64,000 nucleotides of DNA from Saccharothrix sp. S26 (GTDB lineage Bacteria > Actinomycetota > Actinomycetes > Mycobacteriales > Pseudonocardiaceae), in NCBI RefSeq assembly GCF_021390395.1, contig NZ_JAJUWT010000011.1, forward strand, positions 186,001 through 250,000. The letters run 5' to 3'. The notes beneath the pieces were generated by a model. That model saw nothing but the letters and a program-made list of their open reading frames with translations. It ran no database searches and had not been told where the DNA came from. Both the position numbers and the translations under genes were made by a program. Positions 40,647-49,720 of the stretch are shown piece after piece. Position 1 is the stretch's first letter. Each line of letters starts with the position of its first letter.

Positions 40647-41402
40647 ATGTCGACAAATGGATTTGGCGTGCGCACGCTCGCCAAGGGCGGCGCCGTGCTC
40701 GCGACCGCCGCGATCCTCGCCCTCACCACCGCGGGCCTGGCGTCCGCGCACGTCACCGCGTCCACGCCCAAGGACGCCGTCCAGGGCGGGTACACCAAGG
40801 TCACCTTCCGGGTGCCGAACGAACGCCCCGACGCCGGCACGGTGAAGATCGAGGTGACGCTGCCCGCCGAGTACCCGCTGGCCTCGGTCAGCACCAAGCC
40901 GACGCCCGGCTGGAAGGTCGAGGCGGTCAAGGAGAAGCTGCCCACCCCGGTCAAGAGCCACGGTCGCGACGTCACCGAGGCCGTCCGCACGGTCACCTGG
41001 ACCGCCGACCCCGGCACCCGCATCGAACCCGGCCAGTTCAACGAGTTCGACCTGTCCATCGGGCCGCTGCCGGACAACACCGACCAGCTCGTGCTGCCCA
41101 CCAAGCAGACCTACGACAGCGGTGAGGTCGTGGACTGGAACACGCCGCCGCCCGCCGAGGGCGCCGACGAGCCCGAACGCCCCGCGCCCGTGCTGAAGCT
41201 CGTCGCCAAGACCGACGGCGACGACCACGGCGCGGCCACCGCGACGGCCGAAGCCGACGACGGCCACGACACGGCCGCCGCCGCGACCGACGACACCGCC
41301 CGCTGGCTCGGCGGCGCCGGTCTGGTGGTCGGCGCGCTCGGGCTCGGGTTGGGTGCGGGAGCCGTGCTGCGGTCCCGTCGCGCGGGCAAGCCGACGGCAT
41401 GA
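40647..41402 (+). CDS. ycnI: YcnI/DUF1775 copper-binding protein
   Basis: A 251-residue exported protein. The signal peptide ends at LASA, leaving a mature N-terminal histidine (HVTAST), the residue that binds copper in the YcnI family. The DUF1775 domain spans about 35-165; a His/Asp-rich linker and a C-terminal transmembrane anchor (LGGAGLVVGALGLGLGAGAV) follow. It should sit outside the membrane as a copper chaperone. The stop overlaps the copC start (ATGA). Confidence 0.9.
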   Translation: MSTNGFGVRTLAKGGAVLATAAILALTTAGLASAHVTASTPKDAVQGGYTKVTFRVPNERPDAGTVKIEVTLPAEYPLASVSTKPTPGWKVEAVKEKLPTPVKSHGRDVTEAVRTVTWTADPGTRIEPGQFNEFDLSIGPLPDNTDQLVLPTKQTYDSGEVVDWNTPPPAEGADEPERPAPVLKLVAKTDGDDHGAATATAEADDGHDTAAAATDDTARWLGGAGLVVGALGLGLGAGAVLRSRRAGKPTA

Positions 41403-41956
41403 GGCGCGTCGTCTCGCTGCTGCTGACCGGCCTGGTCGCGGGCGCGGTCGTGCTCGGCACGGCCGCACCGGCGTTCGCGCACAACGTGCTGGTCGACAGC
41501 GACCCCAAGGACGGGTCGCGGCTCGACGCCGGACCGGCGGCGATCACGCTGACCTTCGACCAGCCCGTGCAGGCCGGGGAGAAGTTCAACACGATCACCG
41601 TCACCGGGCCCGAGGGCACGCGCTGGGAAGCCGACGGCGAGCCGACCGTCAAGAACAACAGCGTCGTGTTCCCGGTCCGACCGCTGGGCCCTGCCGCCGA
41701 GTACACCGTCGGCTACCGGGTGCTCTCCGCGGACGGCCACCCGGTGACCGGCTCGCTCAAGTTCACCCTGGCGGTGGCGGGCAACGGCACGCCCGCGCCG
41801 GCCACCGCGGCGAACGCCGAGGGTTCGTCCTCGTCGGGCTCGGGTGGCGTGCCCATCTGGGTGTGGATCGTCGGCGCGGCCGTGCTGCTGGCCGGTGGCG
41901 CGTTCTTCGCGCTGCGCGGCGGCACGGGTGACGCCAAGGAGAGCAGCGGGCGATGA
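41399..41956 (+). CDS. copC: CopC-domain copper-binding protein
   Basis: A 185-residue membrane-anchored CopC. Signal cleavage after AFA exposes HNVLVDSDP, whose N-terminal histidine and the later SADGHPVTG histidine form the copper site. A Ser/Gly linker and C-terminal helix (VWIVGAAVLLAGGAFF) anchor it. It overlaps ycnI and copD by 4 bp each. Confidence 0.93.
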   Translation: MRRVVSLLLTGLVAGAVVLGTAAPAFAHNVLVDSDPKDGSRLDAGPAAITLTFDQPVQAGEKFNTITVTGPEGTRWEADGEPTVKNNSVVFPVRPLGPAAEYTVGYRVLSADGHPVTGSLKFTLAVAGNGTPAPATAANAEGSSSSGSGGVPIWVWIVGAAVLLAGGAFFALRGGTGDAKESSGR

Positions 41957-42975
41957 CCGTGGACCGGACCACCACCGCCGCGAACAGGTACTGGGTCGTC
42001 GGCGGCCTGCTCGCGGGCGGTGCCGTCGGCGTCTTCCTGGGCCTGGGCCTGTCCACCACACCGGAAGCGGTGGGCGTGGCCGAGCCGGGGGTGGTGGTCC
42101 GGTTCGCGCACCCGCTGGTGCGCACGCTGCTGGACGTGGCCGCGACGATCGTCGTCGGGCTGTCGCTGCTGCCCAAGCTGCTCGGGTTCACCCGACCCGC
42201 CCTCACCGAACCCGTGCTGCGCGTCGCCCGGCCTGCCGCCGTGGTCGCGGCGGCGGTGTGGGCGTTCACCGCGTTGCTGTCGATCGTGATCCGGGCCTAC
42301 GAGACCCGGCCGGACGCGGACCTCACCATGCCGATGGTCGTGGACTACGTGCAGCGCGTCGGCGCCGGGCAGGGGCTGTTGTTCAGCGCGGTGTGCGCGC
42401 TGGTCTACCTGTGGATCGGCGTCATGGCCGTGCGCCGGGGCGAGACGGTGCCCGCCGAGCTGCGCATCCTGATCGCCATGTTCGGCCTGCTGCCGCTGCC
42501 CGTGACCGGGCACGCGTCGAACTGGAAGTACCACGACTACTCGATGATCTCGATGGAGCTGCACGTGGTCGGCGCGGCGGCGTGGACCGGCGGCCTGGCC
42601 GCGCTCGTGGTCCTGGTCGCGCACCGGCGCGGGCTGCTGGCCGAGGCGCTGCCGAAGTTCTCCAAGCTGGCCACGATCGCGTTGGCCGTGGTCTCGGTCA
42701 CCGGGCTGTTCAACGGGCTGCTGGAGCTCGCGCTCAACCCGGTCGTCGCCCTGCCGGGTTCGCTCTTCACCACGTCCTACGGGCTCGTGCTGGTCGGCAA
42801 GGTCGTGTGCGCCGCGCTGCTGGCGCTGCTGGGCGCGAACATCCGGTGGCGGTTGCTGCCGCACATCGCCCAGCACAAGACGACCGCGATCGTCGGCTGG
42901 GCCGCGGTCGAGCTGGCCGTCATGGGCGTCGCGTTCGGGCTGGCGGTCGTGCTCTCCCGCGCGCCCGTCGCCTGA
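41953..42975 (+). CDS. copD: CopD-family copper transport membrane protein
   Basis: A 340-residue, eight-helix membrane protein of the CopD/YcnJ type, expected to bring copper supplied by CopC and YcnI across the membrane. Candidate ligands include GHASNWKYHDY and SMELHVVGAAAW. The last gene of the coupled trio; its ATG overlaps the copC stop. Confidence 0.9.
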   Translation: MTVDRTTTAANRYWVVGGLLAGGAVGVFLGLGLSTTPEAVGVAEPGVVVRFAHPLVRTLLDVAATIVVGLSLLPKLLGFTRPALTEPVLRVARPAAVVAAAVWAFTALLSIVIRAYETRPDADLTMPMVVDYVQRVGAGQGLLFSAVCALVYLWIGVMAVRRGETVPAELRILIAMFGLLPLPVTGHASNWKYHDYSMISMELHVVGAAAWTGGLAALVVLVAHRRGLLAEALPKFSKLATIALAVVSVTGLFNGLLELALNPVVALPGSLFTTSYGLVLVGKVVCAALLALLGANIRWRLLPHIAQHKTTAIVGWAAVELAVMGVAFGLAVVLSRAPVA

Positions 42976-43025
42976 TCGGGTCGCTCACCGGGAACTGCCC
43001 GCGGCCCTGTGGTTGGGTTCCATCC

Positions 43026-43877
43026 ATGGCTGATCCATCGATCCTGGTGCTGGGGGCCACCGGCTCGACGGGCAGGCGGGTGGCCGCGCGGCTCACCGCG
43101 GCGGGCCGCACCGTGCGCCGGGCGTCACGCCGGGGGGACGTGCGCTTCGACTGGGCCGACCGCGACACGTGGGCGGACGCGCTGGACGGCGTCGACCGGG
43201 TCTACCTGATGGCGCCACACGAGCTGCCGGTCGAGCCCGACTTCGTGCACGAGGCCGTGGCGCGGGGCGTGCGGCGGTTCGTGCTGCTGTCCACCCGCGG
43301 CGTCGTGGAGATGCGCGACGAACGGCTGCTCGCCGCCGAACGGCTGGTGCGCGAGGCGGGTGTCGGGTGGACCGCGCTGCGGCCGGACTGGTTCGACCAG
43401 AACTTCGACGAGGGGTTCCTGCGGCCCGCGGTGCTCGCGGGCGAGCTGGTGCTGCCCCTGGGCGGGAAGCGGCAGGCGTTCGTGGACGCCGACGACATCG
43501 CCGCCGTCGCCGTCGCCGCGCTGACCGAGGACGGGCACGAGGGCGAGGTCTACGAGGTCACCGGGCCCGAGGCGCTGTCGTTCCCGCGGGCGCTGGCTGA
43601 GCTCGCCGAGGTCACCGGCCGCCACGTCGAGTTCCGCGGCACGCCCGACGACTACCGGGCCGTCATGCCCGCCGAGCTCGCCGAGGAGCAGATCCGGGCC
43701 TGGGACGCGTTGGGCGACGGCGAGCCGACCGACGTGGTCGCCCGCGTCACCGGACGTGAGCCCACGAGCTTCCGCGACTACGCGGCACGGGCGTGGGCAG
43801 CGGGCGCGTGGCGCGAGCCGGCGTCGGCGAGTGGTCCGTTCGGTGCGGTGAGCTGCGCCGAACGACCTAGTCGGTGA
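43026..43877 (+). CDS. NmrA-like NAD(P)-binding protein
   Basis: A 283-residue atypical SDR with the nucleotide motif LGATGSTGRRVAARL and the NmrA-type HPVR-like segment RRFVLLSTRGVV followed by WTALRPDWFDQNF. The catalytic Tyr-xxx-Lys is absent, so it may be a redox sensor or isomerase-like protein, or use other residues as in NAD(P)H:quinone oxidoreductase QOR2. ATG 43026 is the clear start. Its end overlaps the convergent gene by 11 bp. Confidence 0.87.
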   Translation: MADPSILVLGATGSTGRRVAARLTAAGRTVRRASRRGDVRFDWADRDTWADALDGVDRVYLMAPHELPVEPDFVHEAVARGVRRFVLLSTRGVVEMRDERLLAAERLVREAGVGWTALRPDWFDQNFDEGFLRPAVLAGELVLPLGGKRQAFVDADDIAAVAVAALTEDGHEGEVYEVTGPEALSFPRALAELAEVTGRHVEFRGTPDDYRAVMPAELAEEQIRAWDALGDGEPTDVVARVTGREPTSFRDYAARAWAAGAWREPASASGPFGAVSCAERPSR

Positions 43878-44193
43878 CCGGTCGGGCGGAAGTGTCCTCG
43901 CGCAGGCGGTCCAGCGCCGCCATCGCGTTCCGACCTCGCCGTTCGAGCTCCTCGGCGTCGATCCAGCCCTGGGCGAAGTACCGGTAGTCGTGGGCCAGCT
44001 TCACCAGTTCGGCCAGGTAGTTCGCCGAACGGAGGCGGCGCTGCTCGTCGAACCGCGCGAGGAACGGCAGCTGGGTGTCCACGACCTCGTCCAACATGCG
44101 GGCGGCCCGCAGGGCACGCCTGCGCCGCAACACCGGCAGATTCCCGACCACGCACACCTCGCCGACCCCGTCGCGCACCTTCCGATGCCTCAT
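43867..44193 (-). CDS. hypothetical helical protein
   Basis: A 108-residue Arg-rich, mostly helical protein (LPVLRRRRALRAARMLDEV ... LVKLAHDYRYFAQGWIDAE). No membrane helix or metal site is visible and no family is recognised. The ATG start leaves the first 20 residues less typical, so the true start might be the later GTG/ATG region. It overlaps the NmrA-like gene tail-to-tail. Confidence 0.65.
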   Translation of the reverse strand: MRHRKVRDGVGEVCVVGNLPVLRRRRALRAARMLDEVVDTQLPFLARFDEQRRLRSANYLAELVKLAHDYRYFAQGWIDAEELERRGRNAMAALDRLREDTSARPVTD

Positions 44194-44244
44194 TCGTGAA
44201 ACGCGCGCCGGGCGTTACCGGTTCGTTCCCGCGCGGTCCGGGCG

Positions 44245-45207
44245 TCAGCGGTAGGGCGTCCACGGCGTCGTGGTGTCGCCCGCGCGCAACGCCTTGAGCC
44301 GGCTGTGCAGCTCCTCGCGCACACCGGGGTGGCTGCGCATGATCGGCAGCACGCTCGTGGTCAGCTTCAACTCCCTGACCTCGCGCAACACCGGGAACCC
44401 GGCCCACTCCAGGACGTCGAAGCCGTACTCGTCGGCCAACTGCCGGTACCACCGCTCGGGGTGGCCGAAGCGGGCCACGCCCACCGGCAGGGTGCTCAGG
44501 TCCCACTCGCGCGGCCCGACGCTGGTGGAATCGAAATCACAGATCACCGGCCCGTCGGGGCTCGGGATCAGGTTGCCCAGGTGCGCGTCGCCGTGCAGCA
44601 CGCCCTGCGGCAGCACGGTCCGCAGCTGCGCCAGGAGGTGCTCGGCCTCGGCGCACCGGTCCTCCAGGAACCGGCGGTCCGGCGCGGACAGCTCCTCGGC
44701 GTCGAGGATGCGGCGGCGCACGTCGTCCAGCGGCGCCCAGCGCGGCAGCTCGAACTCCGGCGCGGGCAGCGCGTGCACCTGGCGCAGCACCCGCCCCAGG
44801 TCACGACCGTCGACGGGCCTGCCGCCCGACGGCACGGTGTGCCACAGGGTGGCCAGGTGCCCGTCCACCTCCAACGGCTGCGGCACGTCCTCGACCAACC
44901 GGACGGCGGGCACGTCGTGCGAGGCCAGCCACCGCGCCACCTCGACCACCTTGCGCGCCCGGTGCCGCAGCGTGGTGGAGCCGACGATCCGCACGACCAC
45001 CCGGTCGCCGGGCAGCTCGAACACGGCGTTGCTGGTGAACTTCACGAGCCGCGCGTCGTGGTGCGCCAACCCCAGTTCGGCGCACAGCCGTCGCAGGACG
45101 GCCGTCAGCGCGGCGGAGGTGAACCTGCCGTCCAGGGCCCCGACTCCCCGCAGCTCAGGCCGCGCTGTCGCTGCCGGTGAACTTCGCCAGGCGTTCGGCC
45201 AGTTCAC
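44245..45207 (-). CDS. aminoglycoside phosphotransferase-like kinase
   Basis: A 320-residue APH-fold kinase: nucleotide-binding strands at the N-terminus (ARLVKFTSNAVFEL, VVRIVGSTT), catalytic loop VLHGDAHLGNLI and metal-binding VICDFDSTS. Family members phosphorylate small molecules such as aminoglycosides, choline or homoserine; the substrate here is unknown. The GTG at 45207 lies 53 bp inside the upstream regulator gene and lacks a clear ribosome-binding site, so the start is tentative; no other ATG/GTG is available near the conserved N-terminus. Confidence 0.82.
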   Translation of the reverse strand: MNWPNAWRSSPAATARPELRGVGALDGRFTSAALTAVLRRLCAELGLAHHDARLVKFTSNAVFELPGDRVVVRIVGSTTLRHRARKVVEVARWLASHDVPAVRLVEDVPQPLEVDGHLATLWHTVPSGGRPVDGRDLGRVLRQVHALPAPEFELPRWAPLDDVRRRILDAEELSAPDRRFLEDRCAEAEHLLAQLRTVLPQGVLHGDAHLGNLIPSPDGPVICDFDSTSVGPREWDLSTLPVGVARFGHPERWYRQLADEYGFDVLEWAGFPVLREVRELKLTTSVLPIMRSHPGVREELHSRLKALRAGDTTTPWTPYR

Positions 45208-46537
45208 GGGCGTCGGGGTTGTTGCGGCGCTTCTCGGCTTCCTGCAACAGCGGCTTCATCCGGTCCTTCGTGCGGACCGACTTCAGGCCCTCGGACAGCT
45301 CGATCGCCTGGCGGCCCATGCGCGCGCCGTGGTCGATGTCGCCGTCCAGCAGGTGGTTGATCGACAGCGACGTGAGGTTGAACGACCGGCTGCGGGTCAT
45401 GTCCTCGCCGTAGCCGTTGATGGCCTTGGTCAACGCCGGCACCGCGGTGCGGGTGTACTTCACGTCCACCGTCTGCGCCAGCTCGGTGTGCACGGTGCCG
45501 ATCATCGCGGACAGGTCGTTGGCGTCGAAGAACTTCGCCCACGCGGGCGAATCGGCGATGTTGGCCCGCGCGAACTCGTCGCGGGCGCGGCTGAGCAGCT
45601 TGAGCGCCTGGTCGTCGGAGCCCATCTTCGCGTAGGCCCACGCCTCGTTGGCGCACAGGATGCCGACCGCGAGCTCCGAACCGGAGTTCTGCGCGGCCAA
45701 CTGGCCGAGCTGGAACACCTTCAAGGCGTCGTCCGGCGCGTTCTGGTGCAGGTAGACGCGGCCCATCCGGTACAGGATGTTGGCCACGAGCTCTTCCTTG
45801 CGCCCCTGCTTCGCCAGGCCCAGGGCCTGGCCGAAGTGGTTGCGGGCCGAGTCGTACAGGCCGGTGTCGAACGAGGTCCACCCGGCCAGGTTGTGCAGGT
45901 CGGCGAGCGCCACGTAGAGGCGTTCCTTGACCAGGTCGGTCGCGTTCGCGCCGAGCATCTGCTGGCCCCACGAGAGCTGCGCGACGACGGCGTCGCGGCA
46001 CGAGCCGCCGCCGTACTGGTAGTCGAGCGTGCGCAACGCCCTGGTGGCCGCTTCGACCTGTCGGACGTCGGTCATGCCGATGCGGCCAGGGGCCGGAGTC
46101 TGCGCGGGCGATGAAGCCCAAGACCCGGAGTCCGTACCGAACACGGCCGCGCCGACGGTGATGGCGGCGGCGTGCGCGAGGAACTTCCTTCGCTTCACCG
46201 ACTCGTCCTCCTCAGAATGGGGTGACTCCGCCGTGGCGGCCACCCTCACTGCCGTGGCCTCGTCGTAAGCGAGACCCATGTACCCCCTGGGGACACCCAA
46301 GCCCTGGGCGATCCGCGCGAGGACGTCGTAGGCCATGACCTGGCGTCCCTTGAGGATCTCCGAGACTTCGGACTGCGACTGGCCCGTCAGCGCCGCGATC
46401 TGGCGCTGCGAGACGCCGTGCCGCCGGAGCAGCCGGTAGACCGCGCTGATCTCTCGTCTGGCAAGCGCATCCCGCATCTCCTGCTGGTCCCAGACGTCTG
46501 GTGTAACAGGAGAACTCGGCGAACCGATGGTGTTCAA
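45155..46537 (-). CDS. XRE regulator with TPR domain
   Basis: A 460-residue regulator. The helix-turn-helix is at about 38-85 (VSQRQIAALTGQSQSEVSEIL). After a linker with a Tat/hydrophobic-looking stretch (KRRKFLAHAAAITVGAAVFG), TPR-like helices fill 180-440 (ADLHNLAGWTSFDTGLYDSA, LYRMGRVYLHQNAPDDALKV). This layout is common among actinomycete developmental and antibiotic regulators (NsdA-like). TTG 46537 is supported by a GAGGGGG box at good spacing. It overlaps the APH-like gene by 53 bp. Confidence 0.88.
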   Translation of the reverse strand: MNTIGSPSSPVTPDVWDQQEMRDALARREISAVYRLLRRHGVSQRQIAALTGQSQSEVSEILKGRQVMAYDVLARIAQGLGVPRGYMGLAYDEATAVRVAATAESPHSEEDESVKRRKFLAHAAAITVGAAVFGTDSGSWASSPAQTPAPGRIGMTDVRQVEAATRALRTLDYQYGGGSCRDAVVAQLSWGQQMLGANATDLVKERLYVALADLHNLAGWTSFDTGLYDSARNHFGQALGLAKQGRKEELVANILYRMGRVYLHQNAPDDALKVFQLGQLAAQNSGSELAVGILCANEAWAYAKMGSDDQALKLLSRARDEFARANIADSPAWAKFFDANDLSAMIGTVHTELAQTVDVKYTRTAVPALTKAINGYGEDMTRSRSFNLTSLSINHLLDGDIDHGARMGRQAIELSEGLKSVRTKDRMKPLLQEAEKRRNNPDARELAERLAKFTGSDSAA

Positions 46538-46604
46538 TTGCGCCCCCTCACAGTCCTTTGGGCGTCAACGGCAGAGTAGGGGCACTCCCCCGACTGCGAG
46601 AAGT

Positions 46605-46627
46605 GCCGATCGGCGAGGCTGATCGGC
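46605..46627. promoter_or_regulatory. inverted repeat in divergent promoter region
   Basis: GCCGATC, nine bases, then GATCGGC is a perfect 7-bp inverted repeat in the 210-bp gap between the XRE-TPR regulator and the divergent 108-residue gene. It could be an operator, possibly for the regulator itself. Confidence 0.35.
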
Positions 46628-46747
46628 CCTGCCGAACTCCGCTGACCGCTTACCGTGGAACGGCCACCGGCCAGCGCTATGACGTCCCGATCCGGGTTGA
46701 ATCATCGCAATCTGAGTTCCGGTAAGCGAGCGAGCACGGAGAGGAAC

Positions 46748-47074
46748 ATGGTCGTGGACCTGATCGAGCGGGCGGTGACCACCCCTGGTGGACCGGCAGC
46801 GCCTGCCGTCGCCACGGCCGCCTCTCCCGCACCCCTGTCAGTCCAGGAGTCGACCGACCTCGACTCCGGATGGCGTGGCACGACCGGGCACCGTCGCTGG
46901 TGGCGCATCCGTTGCAGCGACGTGGTCGACCGGGAGCGCTGCCTCACCGTGATGGTCGACCGGGGCCGCGTGGTCCTGGTCGGTCCGCCCGGCGAGACGG
47001 CGGTCCTCTCGGCCGACCAGCTCGTACAACTCAGGGCCGCGCTACGTGAGGCCGCCGAGCAGGCGGAAAGGTGA
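46748..47074 (+). CDS. small hypothetical protein
   Basis: A 108-residue protein. An Ala/Pro-rich start is followed by a compact beta-rich domain (HRRWWRIRCSDVVDRERC, LTVMVDRGRVVLVGPPGE) and a C-terminal helix. GAGAGG lies before ATG 46748. It is divergent from the XRE-TPR regulator and 13 bp upstream of the next gene. No family is recognised. Confidence 0.75.
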   Translation: MVVDLIERAVTTPGGPAAPAVATAASPAPLSVQESTDLDSGWRGTTGHRRWWRIRCSDVVDRERCLTVMVDRGRVVLVGPPGETAVLSADQLVQLRAALREAAEQAER

Positions 47075-47087
47075 CGGTGACGTTTCG

Positions 47088-47450
47088 GTGGACGAGATCC
47101 TCGGACAAGTTCTTCGCAACGCGGTGTGGGAGCGGCTGGACCTGCTCACGGAGCTGGCCAACGAAGCGGACGCCCCGTCCCTGCTGTCGGTGGCGCGTTC
47201 CGAGCTCCCCCGGCTGACCGAGGGGTGGCGGGCGCTGCTCGCCGCGCACGAGCCGGACGAGAAGGGCAACTGCCCCGAGTGCTCCGGGCGGTGGCGGCAG
47301 CAGAAGAGCCCGTGCTCGGTGTGGCGCGCCGCGTACGAACACCTGGTCGCGGGCGGTCTGGCCCCGCGCCCGGCTCGTCACCTGCGCTCGGCGCCGGTGA
47401 CGCCTCCGGTCACCCGGTCGCGCCGCGGCATGGTGATCAGAGCCCACTGA
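47088..47450 (+). CDS. small hypothetical protein with CxxC motif
   Basis: A 120-residue protein: a helical N-terminal half (ILGQVLRNAVWERLDLLTEL) and a cysteine group CPECSGRWRQQKSPC that may bind zinc, then an Arg/Pro-rich tail. The start is uncertain; GTG 47088 follows GGTGACG. It is probably co-transcribed with the preceding 108-residue gene. No family is recognised. Confidence 0.7.
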   Translation: MDEILGQVLRNAVWERLDLLTELANEADAPSLLSVARSELPRLTEGWRALLAAHEPDEKGNCPECSGRWRQQKSPCSVWRAAYEHLVAGGLAPRPARHLRSAPVTPPVTRSRRGMVIRAH

Positions 47451-47644
47451 CGGGCGGCCCCGACCTGTCGTTCCCCCGACGCGACCAGGTCGAGCACCCG
47501 CCTACTGGCCGGCGGTCCGGGACGTGCGAACCCCCGACCGCGACGAACGGACCGCCGGCCGGCTCGACAACTACACAGACATCCGCGGGCCGGTGTTGTG
47601 CACACCTTCCCTCCCCGACCGACATCGGTCCGCGGGCACCACTC

Positions 47645-47683
47645 GGCCCTGATGTCCGCCCCTCCCGCGCGGACATCAGGGCC
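47645..47683. terminator. strong bidirectional terminator
   Basis: GGCCCTGATGTCCGC and GCGGACATCAGGGCC form a perfect 15-bp stem with a 9-base loop in the 245-bp gap between two convergent genes. Nothing else is recognised in that gap. Confidence 0.8.
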
Positions 47684-47695
47684 GTTCGACGCGGT

Positions 47696-48487
47696 TCAGC
47701 GGTGGGTGCCGGTCCGCCAGGTCAGGTACCCGGTCAGCCCGGGGAACAGCCGTCCGGCCAGGTCGAACGCCTTGAGCTGCCACGGGAACACGGCCTCGTC
47801 CCGCTCCCGCTCCACGACCAGCGCGATCCGCTCGGCCACGTCCTGCGGCGTCACGGTCGGGATCACCCTGGCCAGCGCGGGGATCCGCGCCTCCGCGCCG
47901 GGGTTGTTCACGAAGTACCGGCTGCTCACCTTGCCCGGCACGACCTCGCTCACCCCGACGCCGGTGCCGCGCAGGTCCAGCCGCAGCGCCGCGGTCATCC
48001 CGCGCAACGCGTAGCGGGCCGCCGCGTACCCGGTCGCGCCCGGGATCGGCAGGCGGGACACCGGCGAGTTGACGTTGACCACCCGGCCCGTGCCACGCGC
48101 CCGCATGCCGGGCAGGAACTCCCGGGTCAGGTGCAGCGCGGCGGTGAACGGCAGGGCGATCATCCCGGCCAGCTCGGGCGTCGGCGTCTCGTCCAGGAAC
48201 AGCCAGCGGCCCGCGCCCGCGTTGTTGACCAGCACGTCCGGCACCCCCACCTCGGCGACGACCCGGTCGGCGAGCGCGCGGATCTGGTCGACGTCCGCGA
48301 GGTCGGCGGGCACGGCGAGCGCACGCCCACCGGTCGCCTTGATCCGTTCGACCTGCTCGTCGAGCGCTTCACCGCCGCGCGCCACGAGCACGACAACCGA
48401 ACCGCGCCCCGCGAGCGTCCGCGCGGTCGCCGCCCCGATGCCCTGGGACGCGCCGGTCACCACGACCGTCCTACCCGCCAACCGCAC
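47696..48487 (-). CDS. SDR family protein with altered active site
   Basis: A 263-residue classical-type SDR with cofactor motif TGASQGIG (11-18), NNAG (88-91) and Ser141, but the catalytic Tyr154 is followed by Arg158 in place of the usual lysine (YAAAR). Activity may therefore be reduced or changed. The C-terminal helix-rich extension (LAGRLFPGLTGYLTWR) could touch membranes. It lies 9 bp downstream of the MFS gene and is likely part of the beta-glucosidase operon. Confidence 0.9.
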   Translation of the reverse strand: MRLAGRTVVVTGASQGIGAATARTLAGRGSVVVLVARGGEALDEQVERIKATGGRALAVPADLADVDQIRALADRVVAEVGVPDVLVNNAGAGRWLFLDETPTPELAGMIALPFTAALHLTREFLPGMRARGTGRVVNVNSPVSRLPIPGATGYAAARYALRGMTAALRLDLRGTGVGVSEVVPGKVSSRYFVNNPGAEARIPALARVIPTVTPQDVAERIALVVERERDEAVFPWQLKAFDLAGRLFPGLTGYLTWRTGTHR

Positions 48488-48496
48488 CCGAATCCC

Positions 48497-49720
48497 CTAT
48501 TCCACCGAACGAACCCTGGTCACGAGCCCCGCCGCGCACAGCGTGGCGGCCGCCGAGACGGCGAACAACCCCCGGTACCCGCCCAGCGACGCCAGCACGA
48601 ACGTCGTGAGCAGCGGCGCGACCACCTGGGGCAGCGAGTTGGCGATGTTGACCACGCCGAGGTCCTTGGCGCGGTCGGACGCGGCGGGCAGCACCTGCGT
48701 CAGCAGGGCCAGCGCCACCGCCCAGTAGCCGCCGAAGCCGACGCCGAGCAGCGGCGCGGCGATCAGCGCGGCCGTCCACGTGGGCCAGGCGACCAGCAGC
48801 AGCGCCGCCAGCGCCATCACGGCCGCGGCCAGCAGCACGTACGGCTTGCGCCGGCCGGTCCGGTCGGAGCGGGCGCCGACGGCGAACGCGCCGATCGCCA
48901 GCGCCACGCCGTAGAGCAGCATCAGCACCAGCAGGCCGTCCTCCGGCGAGGGGTGGCGGACCACGTCGCCGAGGAAGTACAGCAGGTACAGCGTGCCGAA
49001 CGCGTTGCCGAGGTTGATCATGAAGTGCGCGCACCAGGCCCAGGCGAAGTCCGGGTGCCGCCGCGGCGACACCCACAGCTCGCGCCACCGCAGCGGCGGG
49101 CGGGCGGCGGAGGGCAACCGGACGTCCGGGGTGATCAGCACGAACGCCACCGCGCCCGCCACGACCAGCGCCGCGCACGCCAGGTAGCCCTCGGCCAGGC
49201 CGCTGACCAGCACCGTCACCACGACCGCGCCGAGCACGGTGCCGAGCATCTGGGAGACGCCGACCAGGCCGCCGACCTTGGCGCGCTGCCGCACGGGCAC
49301 GCGGTCGGGCACGGCGGAGGTGAGGCTCGCGAGCATCCCGTTCAACCCGGCCTGCACCAGGCACCACCCGAGCACCATCACCCCGACCGACGACGCCGAC
49401 GACAGCACCACCAGCCCGGCCGCGCCGAGCAGCGCACCGGCCAGCGTCCACGGGTGCCGCCTGCCGAACCGGGACGTGGTGCGGTCCGACGACAGCCCGA
49501 TGAGCGGGTTCGCCACCAGCGCCACGAGCGCGCCGACGCCCGTGACCAGGCCGAACACCGCTTCCTTGCCGGCGGCGTCGAGCAGTTCGGCCTGCTGGGG
49601 CAGCAGCACCTGGATGGGTGCGTAGATGGCCAGCCAAAGGCCGAGGTTGGCCAGGAACAGCCACGTCATCCACGACCGGCGGACGGGGACGACCGGTTCC
49701 GCCAACGCCTCCGCGGTCAC
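48497..49720 (-). CDS. MFS transporter
   Basis: A 407-residue, 12-helix major facilitator (GLVTGVGALVALVANPLIG with SDRTTSRFGRRHPW as the loop 2-3 motif). Similar MFS proteins beside GH1 enzymes import glycosides or oligosaccharides. GTG 49720 overlaps the beta-glucosidase stop as GTGA, giving a coupled glycoside uptake and hydrolysis unit. Confidence 0.9.
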   Translation of the reverse strand: MTAEALAEPVVPVRRSWMTWLFLANLGLWLAIYAPIQVLLPQQAELLDAAGKEAVFGLVTGVGALVALVANPLIGLSSDRTTSRFGRRHPWTLAGALLGAAGLVVLSSASSVGVMVLGWCLVQAGLNGMLASLTSAVPDRVPVRQRAKVGGLVGVSQMLGTVLGAVVVTVLVSGLAEGYLACAALVVAGAVAFVLITPDVRLPSAARPPLRWRELWVSPRRHPDFAWAWCAHFMINLGNAFGTLYLLYFLGDVVRHPSPEDGLLVLMLLYGVALAIGAFAVGARSDRTGRRKPYVLLAAAVMALAALLLVAWPTWTAALIAAPLLGVGFGGYWAVALALLTQVLPAASDRAKDLGVVNIANSLPQVVAPLLTTFVLASLGGYRGLFAVSAAATLCAAGLVTRVRSVE

